A stretch of DNA of 64,000 nt. Origin: Desulfovibrio sp. X2 (lineage in GTDB: Bacteria > Desulfobacterota > Desulfovibrionia > Desulfovibrionales > Desulfovibrionaceae). Under the pieces are notes generated by a model that saw only the letters and a list, made by a program, of their open reading frames with translations, did no database searches and was not told the DNA's origin. Shown here piece after piece: positions 32,288 through 42,097 of this stretch. Made by a program: the position numbers and the translations under genes. Numbering within the stretch: the first letter of the stretch is position 1; each line of letters opens with the position of its first letter. The DNA is taken from contig NZ_ATHV01000064.1 in the NCBI RefSeq assembly GCF_000422205.1, forward strand, positions 281,523-345,522, written 5' to 3'.

Positions 32288-33478
32288 ATGGACACCACGA
32301 CCGGCATCCTCGTCTTCACCGAGCACCCGCAGTCCGGCTCCATCCTCGCCGCCGTCCTGCGCAAGCTCGGCTTCTCCCGCATCTTCGTCTCCGCCTCCCC
32401 CACGGAGGCCGTGAAGACCCTGGCCACCGGAGGCACGGGGCTCGTGGTCGTGGACCACGCCCCGGGCTCCTCGCAGTCCGTGTGGCTGATAAAGGCCCTG
32501 CGCGACGCGGAGCGTTTCCGTGCCCTGCCCCTGCTGATCCTGGCCGAGCCCGGCGAAAAGGGCCTGACCGCCTTCGCGGCCAAGGACCCGCACTGCGTCT
32601 TCGTGGCCAAGCCCCTGGCGGCCAAGGCCTTTGCCGCGGGCGTGGTCGAGCTTCTGTCCGGCCGCCCGGGCGAGCAGCGCACGGCAGCGCCGCGCCAGGC
32701 CGCCGCGGCACCGGCCGGGATGCCCGGCAGCGCGAAGGGCGGCCCGGCAGGCAGCCCAACAGGCAGCATTGACGGGCTGGACCCGGCGCACGCGGGCGTG
32801 GCCGACATCGCCCGGCTCATCCAGGAGGAGCGCCCTGCGGACGCCGCCGCCCTGGCCGAGGCCATGCTCGAGAAGGACGGCCCGCGGCCCGAGATATGCC
32901 TCGGTCTGGCCCTGGCCCGGCAGATACTGGGCGACGCCGCAGCGGCCATGGCCGCCGTGCACATGGTCACCCCGGCGGATGCCGACGCCCCCGCGCCCGC
33001 GGCCGAAAAACCGGAGTCCGACAGGAAGCTGCACGGCGTCTGGTCCACCCTGCCCCCGGCTGAACGGCGGCAGAAGGCCTTCGAGCATTTCACGCCCACG
33101 CACGACAAGCGCAGCGCCTTCCGCCTCTTCGTCCCGGACTGGGGGCTCGGCATCGCGGGACAGGCCGCGCGGCTGCAGGTGGTGGACCTGTCCTTCGGCG
33201 GCATCTGCTTCGAGGCCCCGCGTCCGCCGCTGGAACGCGGCGCGACGCTCACGGCGGACGTCTACCAGGGCCAGGAGAAGGTCCTCGGCGGCGTGTCGCT
33301 CACGGTGCTGCGCGTGGAATCCGAGGTCGTAGGCTGCAAATTCGGGGAACTGGACCGGCGCCAGGAGACCCTCCTCAACCAGAAGCTGCGCGAGGAGCAG
33401 ACCAAGGGCGCCCCCGCGACCAGCGATACGGACAGGACGGGCAAGGGCGAGAAGAAGGTCATCAAGCTTTCGTTCTAG
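32288..33478 (+). CDS. Pseudo-receiver and PilZ domain protein
   Basis: A 396-residue cytoplasmic protein. The N-terminal ~120 residues follow the receiver fold: LVVVDHAPG at the usual phospho-acceptor strand and a late lysine in VFVAKPL, but the acidic pair at strand 1 is reduced to TEH, so phosphorylation is doubtful. An Ala/Pro/Gly linker follows, with a helical hairpin region around 170-215. The C-terminal domain is PilZ: basic RSAFR and DLSFGG (consensus RxxxR...DxSxxG) for c-di-GMP binding. It could answer to the cyclase at 3888-5360, although the two are far apart. It stands alone with a terminator after it. Confidence 0.8.
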   Translation: MDTTTGILVFTEHPQSGSILAAVLRKLGFSRIFVSASPTEAVKTLATGGTGLVVVDHAPGSSQSVWLIKALRDAERFRALPLLILAEPGEKGLTAFAAKDPHCVFVAKPLAAKAFAAGVVELLSGRPGEQRTAAPRQAAAAPAGMPGSAKGGPAGSPTGSIDGLDPAHAGVADIARLIQEERPADAAALAEAMLEKDGPRPEICLGLALARQILGDAAAAMAAVHMVTPADADAPAPAAEKPESDRKLHGVWSTLPPAERRQKAFEHFTPTHDKRSAFRLFVPDWGLGIAGQAARLQVVDLSFGGICFEAPRPPLERGATLTADVYQGQEKVLGGVSLTVLRVESEVVGCKFGELDRRQETLLNQKLREEQTKGAPATSDTDRTGKGEKKVIKLSF

Positions 33479-33520
33479 CGTTCTCTCCGCGCCCTCCCGC
33501 CAACGCCTCCCGCCAACGAA

Positions 33521-33545
33521 AAGGCCGCCCCGAGGCGGCCTTTCG
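33521..33545 (+). terminator. Bidirectional terminator between the PilZ gene and the peroxiredoxin gene
   Basis: A 9-bp stem AAGGCCGCC/GGCGGCCTT with a 4-nt loop. It has TTTCG on the right and AAAAGG on the left, so it can end both convergent transcripts. Confidence 0.8.
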
Positions 33546-33569
33546 CGTTCCGGATTTCCAGCTCCGGCG

Positions 33570-34187
33570 CTACTTGATCGCGTCCAGCCGTTCGAGCAGC
33601 TTCTCCAGCTTCGGCCGGGCGTTGATGTCGTAGACCTCGATGGAGCGGATGATGCCCTTCTTGTCCACGATGATCTCGGCGCGATCGGCCGTGCCGTTGC
33701 TGCGCAGCACGCCGTACTTCGCGGCCGTGGCGCCCTGGGGGTGGAAGTCCGAGCCCACGGGGAACCAGACCCCGCCCATCTCCCTGGTCCAGGCGAAGAG
33801 CGAGGGCACGTTGTCCGAGCTGATGCCGATGATCACGGCGCCGCGCTTCTCGATCTCCTCGCGCCCCAGGTTGTAGGCGGGCCACTGCGCCGAGCAGACC
33901 GGCGTGAAGGCCGCGGGCACGAAGGAGATGACCACGATCTTGCGGCCCCTGAACTGCGAGAGGCTGACCGTGCCGCCCATGATCGAGGGCAGGGTGAAGT
34001 CCGGCGCCGGCTCGCCCACGTGCACCTTGAGGGTGCTGTCCGTGGGCTTGAGGTGGCCGGGGTCGTAGATCTCTTCCTTGTTCACGTGGCCCGTCGCCTG
34101 GGCCGCGGCGGGCCCGGCGGCAAGACAGCACAGGCACAGGGCCAGGAGGCACACGGGGCCGAAAAACGCGCGCAGCAGTCGATTCAT
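33570..34187 (-). CDS. Exported AhpC/TSA-type peroxiredoxin
   Basis: A 205-residue peroxiredoxin with an N-terminal signal peptide (cleavage near AAAQA). The active site reads [11 protein letters not shown], the peroxidatic Cys with the family's PxxxTxxC pattern; the conserved Arg is later in NGTADRAE. No second Cys follows at the usual 2-Cys position, so a 1-Cys or partner-resolved mechanism is likely. Export makes it a periplasmic peroxidase, unusual for this family and plausible for an anaerobe. The thioredoxin-like gene upstream (14 nt) could supply electrons. Confidence 0.85.
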   Translation of the reverse strand: MNRLLRAFFGPVCLLALCLCCLAAGPAAAQATGHVNKEEIYDPGHLKPTDSTLKVHVGEPAPDFTLPSIMGGTVSLSQFRGRKIVVISFVPAAFTPVCSAQWPAYNLGREEIEKRGAVIIGISSDNVPSLFAWTREMGGVWFPVGSDFHPQGATAAKYGVLRSNGTADRAEIIVDKKGIIRSIEVYDINARPKLEKLLERLDAIK

Positions 34188-34201
34188 CTTTTCTTCCTTT
34201 C

Positions 34202-34786
34202 TCACTTGTCGGCGTCCATCGCGGCGCGCAGCGTCTTCAGGAACTGCGCCTCGTCGTCGAAGCGCCCTTCCTGCTCGAAGACCACCACCGGCTTCTCGCC
34301 CTTCTTGCGCGGATTGCGCACCAGCACATAGGACGGCGTGCCCGGCTCGCCCATGCACTTGTGCACGGCGTAGTCGGCGTCCGTGCTCATGGGCAGGGTC
34401 AGCTTGTACTTGTCGCGGAAGAGCTTGACCTCGAAGGGCGTGTTGCCCATGCCCACGGCCAGGATCTTGAGCCTGTCGCGCAGCGCCCCGCGGCTGACCT
34501 CGAGGAACAGCTTCTCGAGGTCCGGCGCCTCGGCCTGGCAGTGCGGGCAGTAGGCGTTGAAGAGCTGCACCAGCACGTAGGGGGAGTGCACGTCCTCGAT
34601 GTGGAACGTCTTGGCGTCGGCCGGAATGCCGAGGTAGGCGGCCGCGCCCGGCCCCTGGGGCTCGGCGATGGCCATCTCCGGCAGGGGGCTGCCCGCCGGG
34701 GGCAGGGCCAGGGCAGGCGCGGCGCACAGGACGGACAGGAGCGTGAGGGCGAGGAACGCGGGGATGGCGGGGAGTCGTCTAGCCAT
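34202..34786 (-). CDS. Exported thioredoxin-like protein
   Basis: A 194-residue thioredoxin-fold protein with a signal peptide (first 25-28 residues, ending ALALP). The redox motif is FNAYCPHCQ (CPHC), the DsbA-type pair, and the cis-proline loop is GTPSYVLV. The start overlaps the end of korB by 8 nt, so it is co-transcribed with korA and korB. It is the natural reductant for the periplasmic peroxiredoxin that follows, although the electron source across the membrane is not evident. Confidence 0.85.
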   Translation of the reverse strand: MARRLPAIPAFLALTLLSVLCAAPALALPPAGSPLPEMAIAEPQGPGAAAYLGIPADAKTFHIEDVHSPYVLVQLFNAYCPHCQAEAPDLEKLFLEVSRGALRDRLKILAVGMGNTPFEVKLFRDKYKLTLPMSTDADYAVHKCMGEPGTPSYVLVRNPRKKGEKPVVVFEQEGRFDDEAQFLKTLRAAMDADK

Positions 34787-35633
34787 AGGAGTGCATCACC
34801 TTGTCGAGGGTTTGAAGATCGGGAACGCGCGTGGCCAGAGGCTCGCCCCGCATGGTCGGCAGCCTGGAGGCGAAGGGCTCGATCTCGTCGTTGCGCCAGA
34901 GCACGCCGATGGGAATGGTCTCGCCCATCTCGAAGGCCTTGTTCATGGCGGCCTGCCAGTCCGTGGGGTCGTGCTCCTCGTCGAGCTTCCGCACCCGCTC
35001 CTTGTACCAGGCGTAGGTGTTCAGCTTGTTGAAGGAGACGCAGGGCTGGAACACGTCCACCAGGGAGAAGCCCGGATGGCGCACGGCGGCCTCTATGAGC
35101 CCGGCGAGATGGTCGATCTCGCCCGCGAAGCCCCGCGCCACGAAGCCCGCGCGCATGGCCACGGCCACGCCCACGGGATTGAAGGGCATGGAGGGCGCGC
35201 CGAAGGGCTGGGCCTTGGTCTTCATGCCCAAAAGGCTCGTGGGGCTGGCCTGGCCCTTGGTCAGGCCGTAGATCTGGTTGTCGTGGGCCACCAGGGTGAT
35301 GTCCATGTTGCGGCGCACGGCGGCCAGGAAGTGGTTGCCGCCCTCGCCGTAGGAGCAGCCGTCGCCTGACTCGGCGATGACCGTGAGCTTCGGGTTGGCC
35401 ATCTTGATGGCCTGGGCAGGCGGCAGGGCGCGGCCGTGCAGGCCGTTGAAAGCGTTGCAGCGCAGGTAGTGCGGGGCCTTGGCCGCCTGGCCGATGCCCG
35501 AGACCAGGCAGACCTGGTGCGGGGCCAGCCCGAGCCCCGCGAGCGCCTTCTTCATCGCCTTGAGGATGGAGAAGTTGCCGCAGCCCGGGCACCACGCGGT
35601 CTCGAACTCGCCGTAATCGTCTGTCGTGACCAT
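34779..35633 (-). CDS. korB: 2-oxoacid:ferredoxin oxidoreductase, beta subunit
   Basis: A 284-residue TPP-binding subunit. The N-terminus has CPGCG (Cys15, Cys18), the first of the cysteine ligands for a [4Fe-4S] cluster. The TPP/Mg motif is SGDGCSYGEGGNHF (residues about 89-102) and NQIYGLTKGQ follows. With the alpha subunit it decarboxylates a 2-oxoacid to acyl-CoA while reducing ferredoxin. Substrate (2-oxoglutarate, pyruvate or branched-chain) is not certain; 2-oxoglutarate-type KorAB is most likely from the two-subunit layout. It is 10 nt downstream of korA. Confidence 0.9.
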   Translation of the reverse strand: MVTTDDYGEFETAWCPGCGNFSILKAMKKALAGLGLAPHQVCLVSGIGQAAKAPHYLRCNAFNGLHGRALPPAQAIKMANPKLTVIAESGDGCSYGEGGNHFLAAVRRNMDITLVAHDNQIYGLTKGQASPTSLLGMKTKAQPFGAPSMPFNPVGVAVAMRAGFVARGFAGEIDHLAGLIEAAVRHPGFSLVDVFQPCVSFNKLNTYAWYKERVRKLDEEHDPTDWQAAMNKAFEMGETIPIGVLWRNDEIEPFASRLPTMRGEPLATRVPDLQTLDKVMHSYG

Positions 35634-35643
35634 CTCGCCTCCC

Positions 35644-37332
35644 TCAGGCCAGCTCGCGCAGCCCGGCCAGGATGTACTCGGCGGTGAAGGGCAGGCCGTC
35701 GTAGCGCAGGAGCAGCCTGTCCGTCCTGTAGCCGCTCTCGCGTTCGATGAGCTTCGCGAACTGCCCGCCGTAGTTGCCCTCCACGCAGACCACCTCTCCC
35801 GCCTTCTCGAAGAAGGGCATGAAGTGGGCCGGGTTCAGCGGGTAGACCTGGGAGAAGTGCAGCACGGCCGAGCGCCTGCCCTCGTCGCGCAGCCGCGAGG
35901 CGGCCTCGAGCGCCGCGCCCCGCGTGGAGCCCCAGCAGACGAGAAGCAGTTCCGGAGCCGCGTCGCCCGTGTACTCGGGCGGCTCGATCTCCGCGAACAG
36001 TCCGCAGAGCTTCATGTTGCGCTTGTTGTTCATGCGCACGCGCACGGCGTGGTCCTCGGTGATGTGCCCGTCCGGCGTGTGCTCGTCCGAATCCACCACC
36101 ACCAGGGCCTCGGAGAGGCCGGGCACGGCCCGCTCCGAGACGCCGCTCTCCGGGTTCCAGGCGAAGCGCTCGTAGGACGCGGGGTCCTCGGGCGCGAGCA
36201 CCGGCCCGGGCAGCTCCGGCAGGGCGGAGAGGTCGAAGGGCTCCACGGCCCGGGCGCAATCCGCCTGGTACTGGTCCGTGAGCACGAAGACCGGCCCCTG
36301 CCACTTCTCGGCCAGGCCGAAGGCCCTGTGCGTGAGGGAGAAGCACTGCTCCACCGAGCCGGGAGCGAGGATCGCGCGGGGGAATTCGCCGTGTCCGGCA
36401 TGGAGGACCAGGTTCAGGTCCGCCTGCTCGGTGCGCGTGGGCAGGCCCGTGGCCGGTCCCGGCCGCATGGCCACGACCACCACCAGGGGCTGCTCGATCA
36501 TCCCGCACAGCGAGATGCCCTCGCACATCAGCGACAACCCGCCGCCCGAGGTCGCGGTCATGGCCCTGGCCCCCGCGTAAGAGGCGCCGAGCGCCATGTT
36601 CACGGCCGCCAGCTCGTCCTCCGCCTGCTCCACGACCACGCCGGTCTCCGCGCTGTGGGCGATGAGGCCGAGAACCACGGAGGTGGCCGGGGTCATGGGA
36701 TAGAAGGAGCAGAACGAGCAGCCCGCGGCCATGGCGCCGAGCGCCACGGCCTCGTTGCCGTTCATGGTCAGGCGGCCGCGCCTGCCCTCGGCCGGCTCGG
36801 GGCATTCGAAGAGCGAGCCCTGCTTGTCCTTCCAGGCGAAGGCGCGGCGCAGGATCTCCACGTTCTCGGCCACCACCTCATCGCCCTTCTTGTGGAAGGT
36901 GTCGGCCATGAGCTCCTCGAGCAGCCCCATGTCCAGACAGATGGCCGAGGCCAGGATGCCGAGCGCCACGGTGTTCTCGTACAGGGGCTTGTCCGCCAGT
37001 TCGCGCCAGGGCACGCGGAAGACGCGCGGCCAGTCCACGCCCATGTCGTCTCCCGCCACGACCACGGCGCGGGGCGAGAGCTTCTCGCGGAAGAGATGGT
37101 AGGTCTCGGGCGCCAGGCAGACGAGCACGTCCACCTCCTCGCGCGGAGCGAGGATCTCGCCGGGACCGAAGCGGATGCGGTATGTGTTGTGCCCCCCGCG
37201 GACGCGCGAGAGGTAGTCCTGCTGGACGTTGATGGAGTAGCCCGAACGGACCAGGGCCTTGGCCGCGAGGCTGCCGACCGTGACCAGCCCCTGCCCCGCC
37301 TCGCCGCCGATGCAGATGTTGACGTCGGACAT
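35644..37332 (-). CDS. korA: 2-oxoacid:ferredoxin oxidoreductase, fused gamma-alpha subunit
   Basis: A 562-residue protein with the gamma domain first (about residues 1-180, GGEAGQGLVTVGSLAA near the start and SRVRGGHNTYRI) and then the alpha domain (NEAVALGAMAAGCSFCSFYPMTP onwards). The latter has the E-x-E-D motif EQAEDELAAVNMALGAS for TPP activation. It forms the alpha subunit of the KorAB type; no separate delta (ferredoxin) subunit lies nearby. It is first in the leftward group korA-korB-thioredoxin-peroxiredoxin, all probably one transcript. Confidence 0.9.
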   Translation of the reverse strand: MSDVNICIGGEAGQGLVTVGSLAAKALVRSGYSINVQQDYLSRVRGGHNTYRIRFGPGEILAPREEVDVLVCLAPETYHLFREKLSPRAVVVAGDDMGVDWPRVFRVPWRELADKPLYENTVALGILASAICLDMGLLEELMADTFHKKGDEVVAENVEILRRAFAWKDKQGSLFECPEPAEGRRGRLTMNGNEAVALGAMAAGCSFCSFYPMTPATSVVLGLIAHSAETGVVVEQAEDELAAVNMALGASYAGARAMTATSGGGLSLMCEGISLCGMIEQPLVVVVAMRPGPATGLPTRTEQADLNLVLHAGHGEFPRAILAPGSVEQCFSLTHRAFGLAEKWQGPVFVLTDQYQADCARAVEPFDLSALPELPGPVLAPEDPASYERFAWNPESGVSERAVPGLSEALVVVDSDEHTPDGHITEDHAVRVRMNNKRNMKLCGLFAEIEPPEYTGDAAPELLLVCWGSTRGAALEAASRLRDEGRRSAVLHFSQVYPLNPAHFMPFFEKAGEVVCVEGNYGGQFAKLIERESGYRTDRLLLRYDGLPFTAEYILAGLRELA

Positions 37333-37419
37333 GGCTCCGACTCCTCCCTGCGGCGCGGCGGCCGCTCGGCCGCCGCGGCTCTCCGGGGAGCGGGCGGCCG
37401 CTCCCCGGGGAATGCGCGA

Positions 37420-37938
37420 TCAGGCCTGAGTGTCCGCCGCGGCAGGCCAGGTGAAGACCCGGGTGGCCAGCTCCTTGTCGAGCATGTAGAGGGCGCTTCC
37501 GTCGCCCACCAGCTCGAGCTTGTTGACCACGTCGGAAAAGCTCGCCTCCTCCTCCACCTGCTCGGCCACGAACCACTGCAGGAAATTGCTCGTGGCGTGG
37601 TCCTTGTGCTTCACGGCCGTGTCCACCAGGGCGTTGATGCGCGCCGTGACCTCGCCCTCGTGCGCGAGGCCGGTCTTCAGGGCGTCCAGCACGGACTTCC
37701 ATTCGGAAGGCGGCGCATCGACCGTCTGCAGCACGGCATGGCCGCCGCGCTCATTGACATAGTCGAACATCTTCATGGCGTGGAACAACTCCTCGCCGCT
37801 CTGGTTCTTCATCCAGCCCGCGAAGCCCGCGAGCCCCTTGGAGGCGAACCACGAACTCATGGAGAGGTAGAGGTAGCCGGACCAGAACTCCCACTTGATC
37901 TGATCGTTGATGGCCTTTTCGATGTCCTTGTGCAGCAT
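37420..37938 (-). CDS. ftnA: Non-heme ferritin
   Basis: A 172-residue four-helix ferritin that oxidises and stores iron. The ferroxidase centre residues fit: Glu in IKWEFWSGYLYL, EELFHA (E-x2-H), and EQVEEEASF in the third helix. It resembles bacterial FtnA rather than bacterioferritin, as no heme-ligating methionine is visible. The ribosome site AAGGAGTGACCC lies just before the ATG. It sits directly upstream of the korA-to-peroxiredoxin genes, 87 nt away, with no clear terminator between, so it may join an oxidative-stress operon. Confidence 0.93.
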   Translation of the reverse strand: MLHKDIEKAINDQIKWEFWSGYLYLSMSSWFASKGLAGFAGWMKNQSGEELFHAMKMFDYVNERGGHAVLQTVDAPPSEWKSVLDALKTGLAHEGEVTARINALVDTAVKHKDHATSNFLQWFVAEQVEEEASFSDVVNKLELVGDGSALYMLDKELATRVFTWPAAADTQA

Positions 37939-38162
37939 GGGTCACTCCTTCATTGTGTACCAAGCGCGCGTCCGCGGGGCTGCGACGCCGCCCCCCCCGG
38001 CGCCCCCGGCGCATCTCCCGAGCGTTTCGGGGTATGCGCGGCGGGAAGGCCCGGAAAAGATCTATGCGGACGGACTCCTTGCTTAACTAGAAACCACTTC
38101 CCGCGATTTTTCGCAAGGGGAAAGGCCTTGCGCACGGCCCGGCCCCTGGGCGCCGGGCCATG

Positions 38163-38199
38163 AAAAAGGGCGGCGGCTCCGCACTGGAAGCCGCCGCCC
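38163..38199 (-). terminator. Terminator of the lipoprotein gene
   Basis: On the minus strand an 11-bp stem (GGGCGGCGGCT/AGCCGCCGCCC, 38168-38178 and 38189-38199) is followed by TTTTT. It lies 33 nt after the stop codon. The rest of 37939-38162 (the ferritin leader side) shows no other clear signal. Confidence 0.85.
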
Positions 38200-38231
38200 G
38201 ATGGTTCAGGCGAAATGCTGCGCCGGAGCGC

Positions 38232-38792
38232 CTATTCCATGCCCATGCGCTTCTTGATCGCGGGCATGGCGGTCTTGATGAGATCCTGCAGGGCATCCTG
38301 CAGGATGTCGGAGCTGTTGCTGCTGCCCGGCGTGGTGGTCTTGCTCACGTTGCTGTAGAGATTCTCCTCGTAGACCTTGGTGCCGCCGCGCGTGAGCACC
38401 ACGTTCACGGCCATGCGCGCGGAGTAGTCGGTGAGGCTGGACTCCTTGAGCCAGATATCCTTGATCGTGCCCGTGAGCTTGTACTCGGTGTCGGAGTTGA
38501 AGTCCTGCTCGCTCCAGTTCATGGCGCAGCCGGTCTTCTTCAGCTCCTCGAAGAAGGCCTTGCTGACCCACTCGCCCACCGGCTGCACGGAATAGTAGTA
38601 CGTGCCGTCGGACTTCTGGCCGATCATGTCCTTGCCGCGGGCGTCCGCGAACTTGATCACCGTCACCGAACCGTTGCAGGTTCCGGCCTCGCTGACGGGC
38701 TTGTACTTGAGGTTGACCATGTTGGCCGTGCTGCATCCGGCAAGGACCAGGGCCAAGCCCAGAACGCACAGAACCCTGTAGACAGTACGCAT
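38232..38792 (-). CDS. YajG-like lipoprotein of unknown function
   Basis: A 186-residue lipoprotein (lipobox LVLAGC, Cys about residue 18) with a mature part of alternating strands and helices similar to the YajG/DUF4136-type lipoproteins. A cysteine pair in the mature part (Cys40 and the GCAMNW cysteine) may form a disulfide. A strong AAGGAG ribosome site supports the ATG. It has its own terminator and is divergent from nifU. No function can be assigned. Confidence 0.65.
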   Translation of the reverse strand: MRTVYRVLCVLGLALVLAGCSTANMVNLKYKPVSEAGTCNGSVTVIKFADARGKDMIGQKSDGTYYYSVQPVGEWVSKAFFEELKKTGCAMNWSEQDFNSDTEYKLTGTIKDIWLKESSLTDYSARMAVNVVLTRGGTKVYEENLYSNVSKTTTPGSSNSSDILQDALQDLIKTAMPAIKKRMGME

Positions 38793-39015
38793 GATCGTAT
38801 TCTCCTTACGTTTCGTCGCCTCACGGCATCCCACGCTCGACCTCTTAGCAAAGAGCCCCGCTCTTGGACAGTCCCAACTTGCGCTTCGCATATCCCTACC
38901 CGCCAGGTCAAAAAAAGTCGCCCCATCCCCTTCCGCATGCGGGACAAGGGTGCTATCCTTCCACTTCCGCCACGCGCGGAGGGCCTACCCGGCACATCAT
39001 TCAGGAGGACAAGCC

Positions 39016-39855
39016 ATGTGGGAATACACCGATAAGGTCCGCGAACACTTTCTGCACCCGCGCAACGTGGGCGAGATTCCCGACGCCAACGCGGTGGGCG
39101 AGGTCGGCAGCCTGGCCTGCGGCGACGCGCTCAAGCTCCACCTCAAGATAAACGACCAGGGCGTCATCGAGGACGCCCGCTTCCAGACCTTCGGCTGCGC
39201 CAGCGCCATCGCCTCGAGCTCCATGCTCACGGAGATGCTCAAGGGCAAGACCGTGGAGCAGGCCAAGAAGATCAGCAACCGCGACATCGCCAACATGCTC
39301 GGCGGCCTGCCCAAGGAGAAGATGCACTGCTCCGTCATGGGCCAGGAGGCGCTCGAGGTCGCGCTCAAGAACTATTTCGGCGAGCCCGTGGAGGCCGAGG
39401 TGCCCGAGGGCGAGCTGGTCTGCAAGTGCTTCGGCGTCACGGACGAGCAGATCCGCCACGCCATCCGCGAGAACGACCTGAAGACGGTCGAGGACATCAC
39501 CAACTACACCAAGGCGGGCGGCGGCTGCGGCGACTGCCTGGAGCGGCTGGGCGAGATCCTGGCCGAGGAGCGCGGACAGCAGAAGCCCGCTGCCAAGGCG
39601 CCCGTGCAGGAAAAGAAGCTGACCAACCTGCAGCGCATGCAGCTGGTGACCAAGGTCGTGGACGAGGAGATCCGCCCGACCCTGCGCAAGGACGGCGGCG
39701 ACATCGAGCTTCTGGACATCGACGGCGCCACGGTCCTGGTGGCCCTGCGCGGCGCCTGCACCGGCTGCCCGTCCAGCAGGCTGACGCTGAAGAACCTCGT
39801 CGAACAGCGGCTGCGCGACGCCGTGGACCCGGCCATCGTGGTCAAGCAGGGCTAG
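39016..39855 (+). CDS. nifU: Fe-S cluster scaffold NifU, three-domain form
   Basis: A 279-residue scaffold on which Fe-S clusters are built. Domain 1 is IscU-like with Cys35, the GCASAI Cys and the HCSVMG Cys. Domain 2 is a BFD-like [2Fe-2S] domain (CKC...CGDC, about 136-175). Domain 3 is the Nfu domain with CTGC near the C-terminus. It is followed 9 nt later by nifS, then cysK and cysE. No nif structural genes are present, so this is the general Fe-S assembly system of the cell, as is usual in these sulfate reducers. The ribosome site is CAGGAGG. Confidence 0.95.
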   Translation: MWEYTDKVREHFLHPRNVGEIPDANAVGEVGSLACGDALKLHLKINDQGVIEDARFQTFGCASAIASSSMLTEMLKGKTVEQAKKISNRDIANMLGGLPKEKMHCSVMGQEALEVALKNYFGEPVEAEVPEGELVCKCFGVTDEQIRHAIRENDLKTVEDITNYTKAGGGCGDCLERLGEILAEERGQQKPAAKAPVQEKKLTNLQRMQLVTKVVDEEIRPTLRKDGGDIELLDIDGATVLVALRGACTGCPSSRLTLKNLVEQRLRDAVDPAIVVKQG

Positions 39856-39864
39856 GAGGCGGCC

Positions 39865-41085
39865 ATGAGCAAAGAGATCTATCTGGACAACAACGCCACC
39901 ACGCGCGTGGCGGACGAAGTCTTCGAGGAGATGCTGCCCTTCTTCAGGGACATGTACGGCAACCCCTCCAGCATGCACGCCTTCGGCGGGCAGGTGGGCC
40001 GCCACATCACCCAGGCGCGCGAGCGCGCGGCCGCGACGCTCGGCTGCCTGCCGACCGAGATCATCTTCACCTCGTGCGGCTCCGAGGGCGACAACACGGC
40101 CATCAACTCCGCGCTGACCGCCCAGCCCGACAAGCGCCACGTCATCACCACCAAGGTCGAGCATCCGGCCGTGCTCTCCTACTGCAAGCACCTGGAGACG
40201 CGCGGCTACGACGTGACCTACCTCGGCGTGGACAAGGAGGGGAACCTCTCCCTGGACGAATTCCGCGACTCGCTGCGCGACGACACGGCCATCGTCTCGG
40301 TGATGTACGCCAACAACGAGACCGGCGTGGTCTTCCCCATCCCCGAGATCGCGGCCATCTGCCGCGAGCGCGGCGTGACCATGCACACGGACGCGGTGCA
40401 GGCCGTGGGCAAGGTGCCCATCAACCTGGCCGAGCTGCCCGTGGACTATCTGGTCCTCTCCGGCCACAAGCTGCACGCGCCCAAGGGCGTGGGCGTGCTC
40501 TACGTGCGCCGCGGCACGCCCTACCGCCCCTTCCTCATCGGCGGGCACCAGGAGCGCGGCCGCCGCGCGGGCACGGAGAACACGGCCTCCATCGTGGCCC
40601 TCGGCAAGGCCATGGAGCTGGCCGGGGCCAACATCGGCGACGAGAACACCCGCGTGAAGGCGCTGCGCGACAAGCTCGAGAAGGGACTCCTCGAGACCAT
40701 TCCCGAGGCACGGCGCAACGGCGCCAAGGAGCCGCGCCTGCCCAACACGCTGAACATCTCCTTCAAGTACATCGAGGGCGAGGCCATCCTGCTCATGCTC
40801 GACCAGTACGAGATCTGCGCCTCCTCGGGCTCCGCCTGCACCTCGGGCAGCCTCGAGCCGTCGCACGTGCTGCGCGCCATGGGCGTGCCCTTCACCTTCG
40901 CCCACGGCTCGGTGCGCTTCTCGCTCTCGCGCTACACCACCGAGGACGAGATCGACACCGTGCTGCGCGAGATGCCGCCGATCATCGAGCGGCTGCGCCA
41001 GATGTCCCCCTTCAGGGGCGACGAGGACGAGGCGGCCCTGGCCGCGGGTGCGCACTCCTGCGCCTGCAGCACGGACGACTACTAG
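39865..41085 (+). CDS. nifS: Cysteine desulfurase NifS
   Basis: A 406-residue PLP enzyme (class V aminotransferase fold) that takes sulfur from cysteine for cluster assembly. The PLP lysine is Lys202 (LSGHKLHAP) and the catalytic cysteine Cys325 (SACTSGS). The short TSG loop after the Cys marks the NifS/IscS group I type. The extra C-terminal tail with CACSTDDY adds two cysteines not seen in most NifS. It passes persulfide to NifU, the gene just upstream. Confidence 0.95.
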   Translation: MSKEIYLDNNATTRVADEVFEEMLPFFRDMYGNPSSMHAFGGQVGRHITQARERAAATLGCLPTEIIFTSCGSEGDNTAINSALTAQPDKRHVITTKVEHPAVLSYCKHLETRGYDVTYLGVDKEGNLSLDEFRDSLRDDTAIVSVMYANNETGVVFPIPEIAAICRERGVTMHTDAVQAVGKVPINLAELPVDYLVLSGHKLHAPKGVGVLYVRRGTPYRPFLIGGHQERGRRAGTENTASIVALGKAMELAGANIGDENTRVKALRDKLEKGLLETIPEARRNGAKEPRLPNTLNISFKYIEGEAILLMLDQYEICASSGSACTSGSLEPSHVLRAMGVPFTFAHGSVRFSLSRYTTEDEIDTVLREMPPIIERLRQMSPFRGDEDEAALAAGAHSCACSTDDY

Positions 41086-41130
41086 CCGGACGGCGATCCC
41101 AGAGGTCCGCAAAAGACGAGGACGAGGCGC

Positions 41131-42054
<924 letters not shown>

Positions 42055-42097
42055 TCCGCCGCGCGCCCCGCGCGGCACCGACACGGACACGACGGAC

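Noticed and set aside
39016..41085. Nitrogen fixation cluster
   Set aside because: nifU and nifS are linked to cysK and cysE, with no nifHDK, nifB or nifA. They are the general Fe-S assembly genes.
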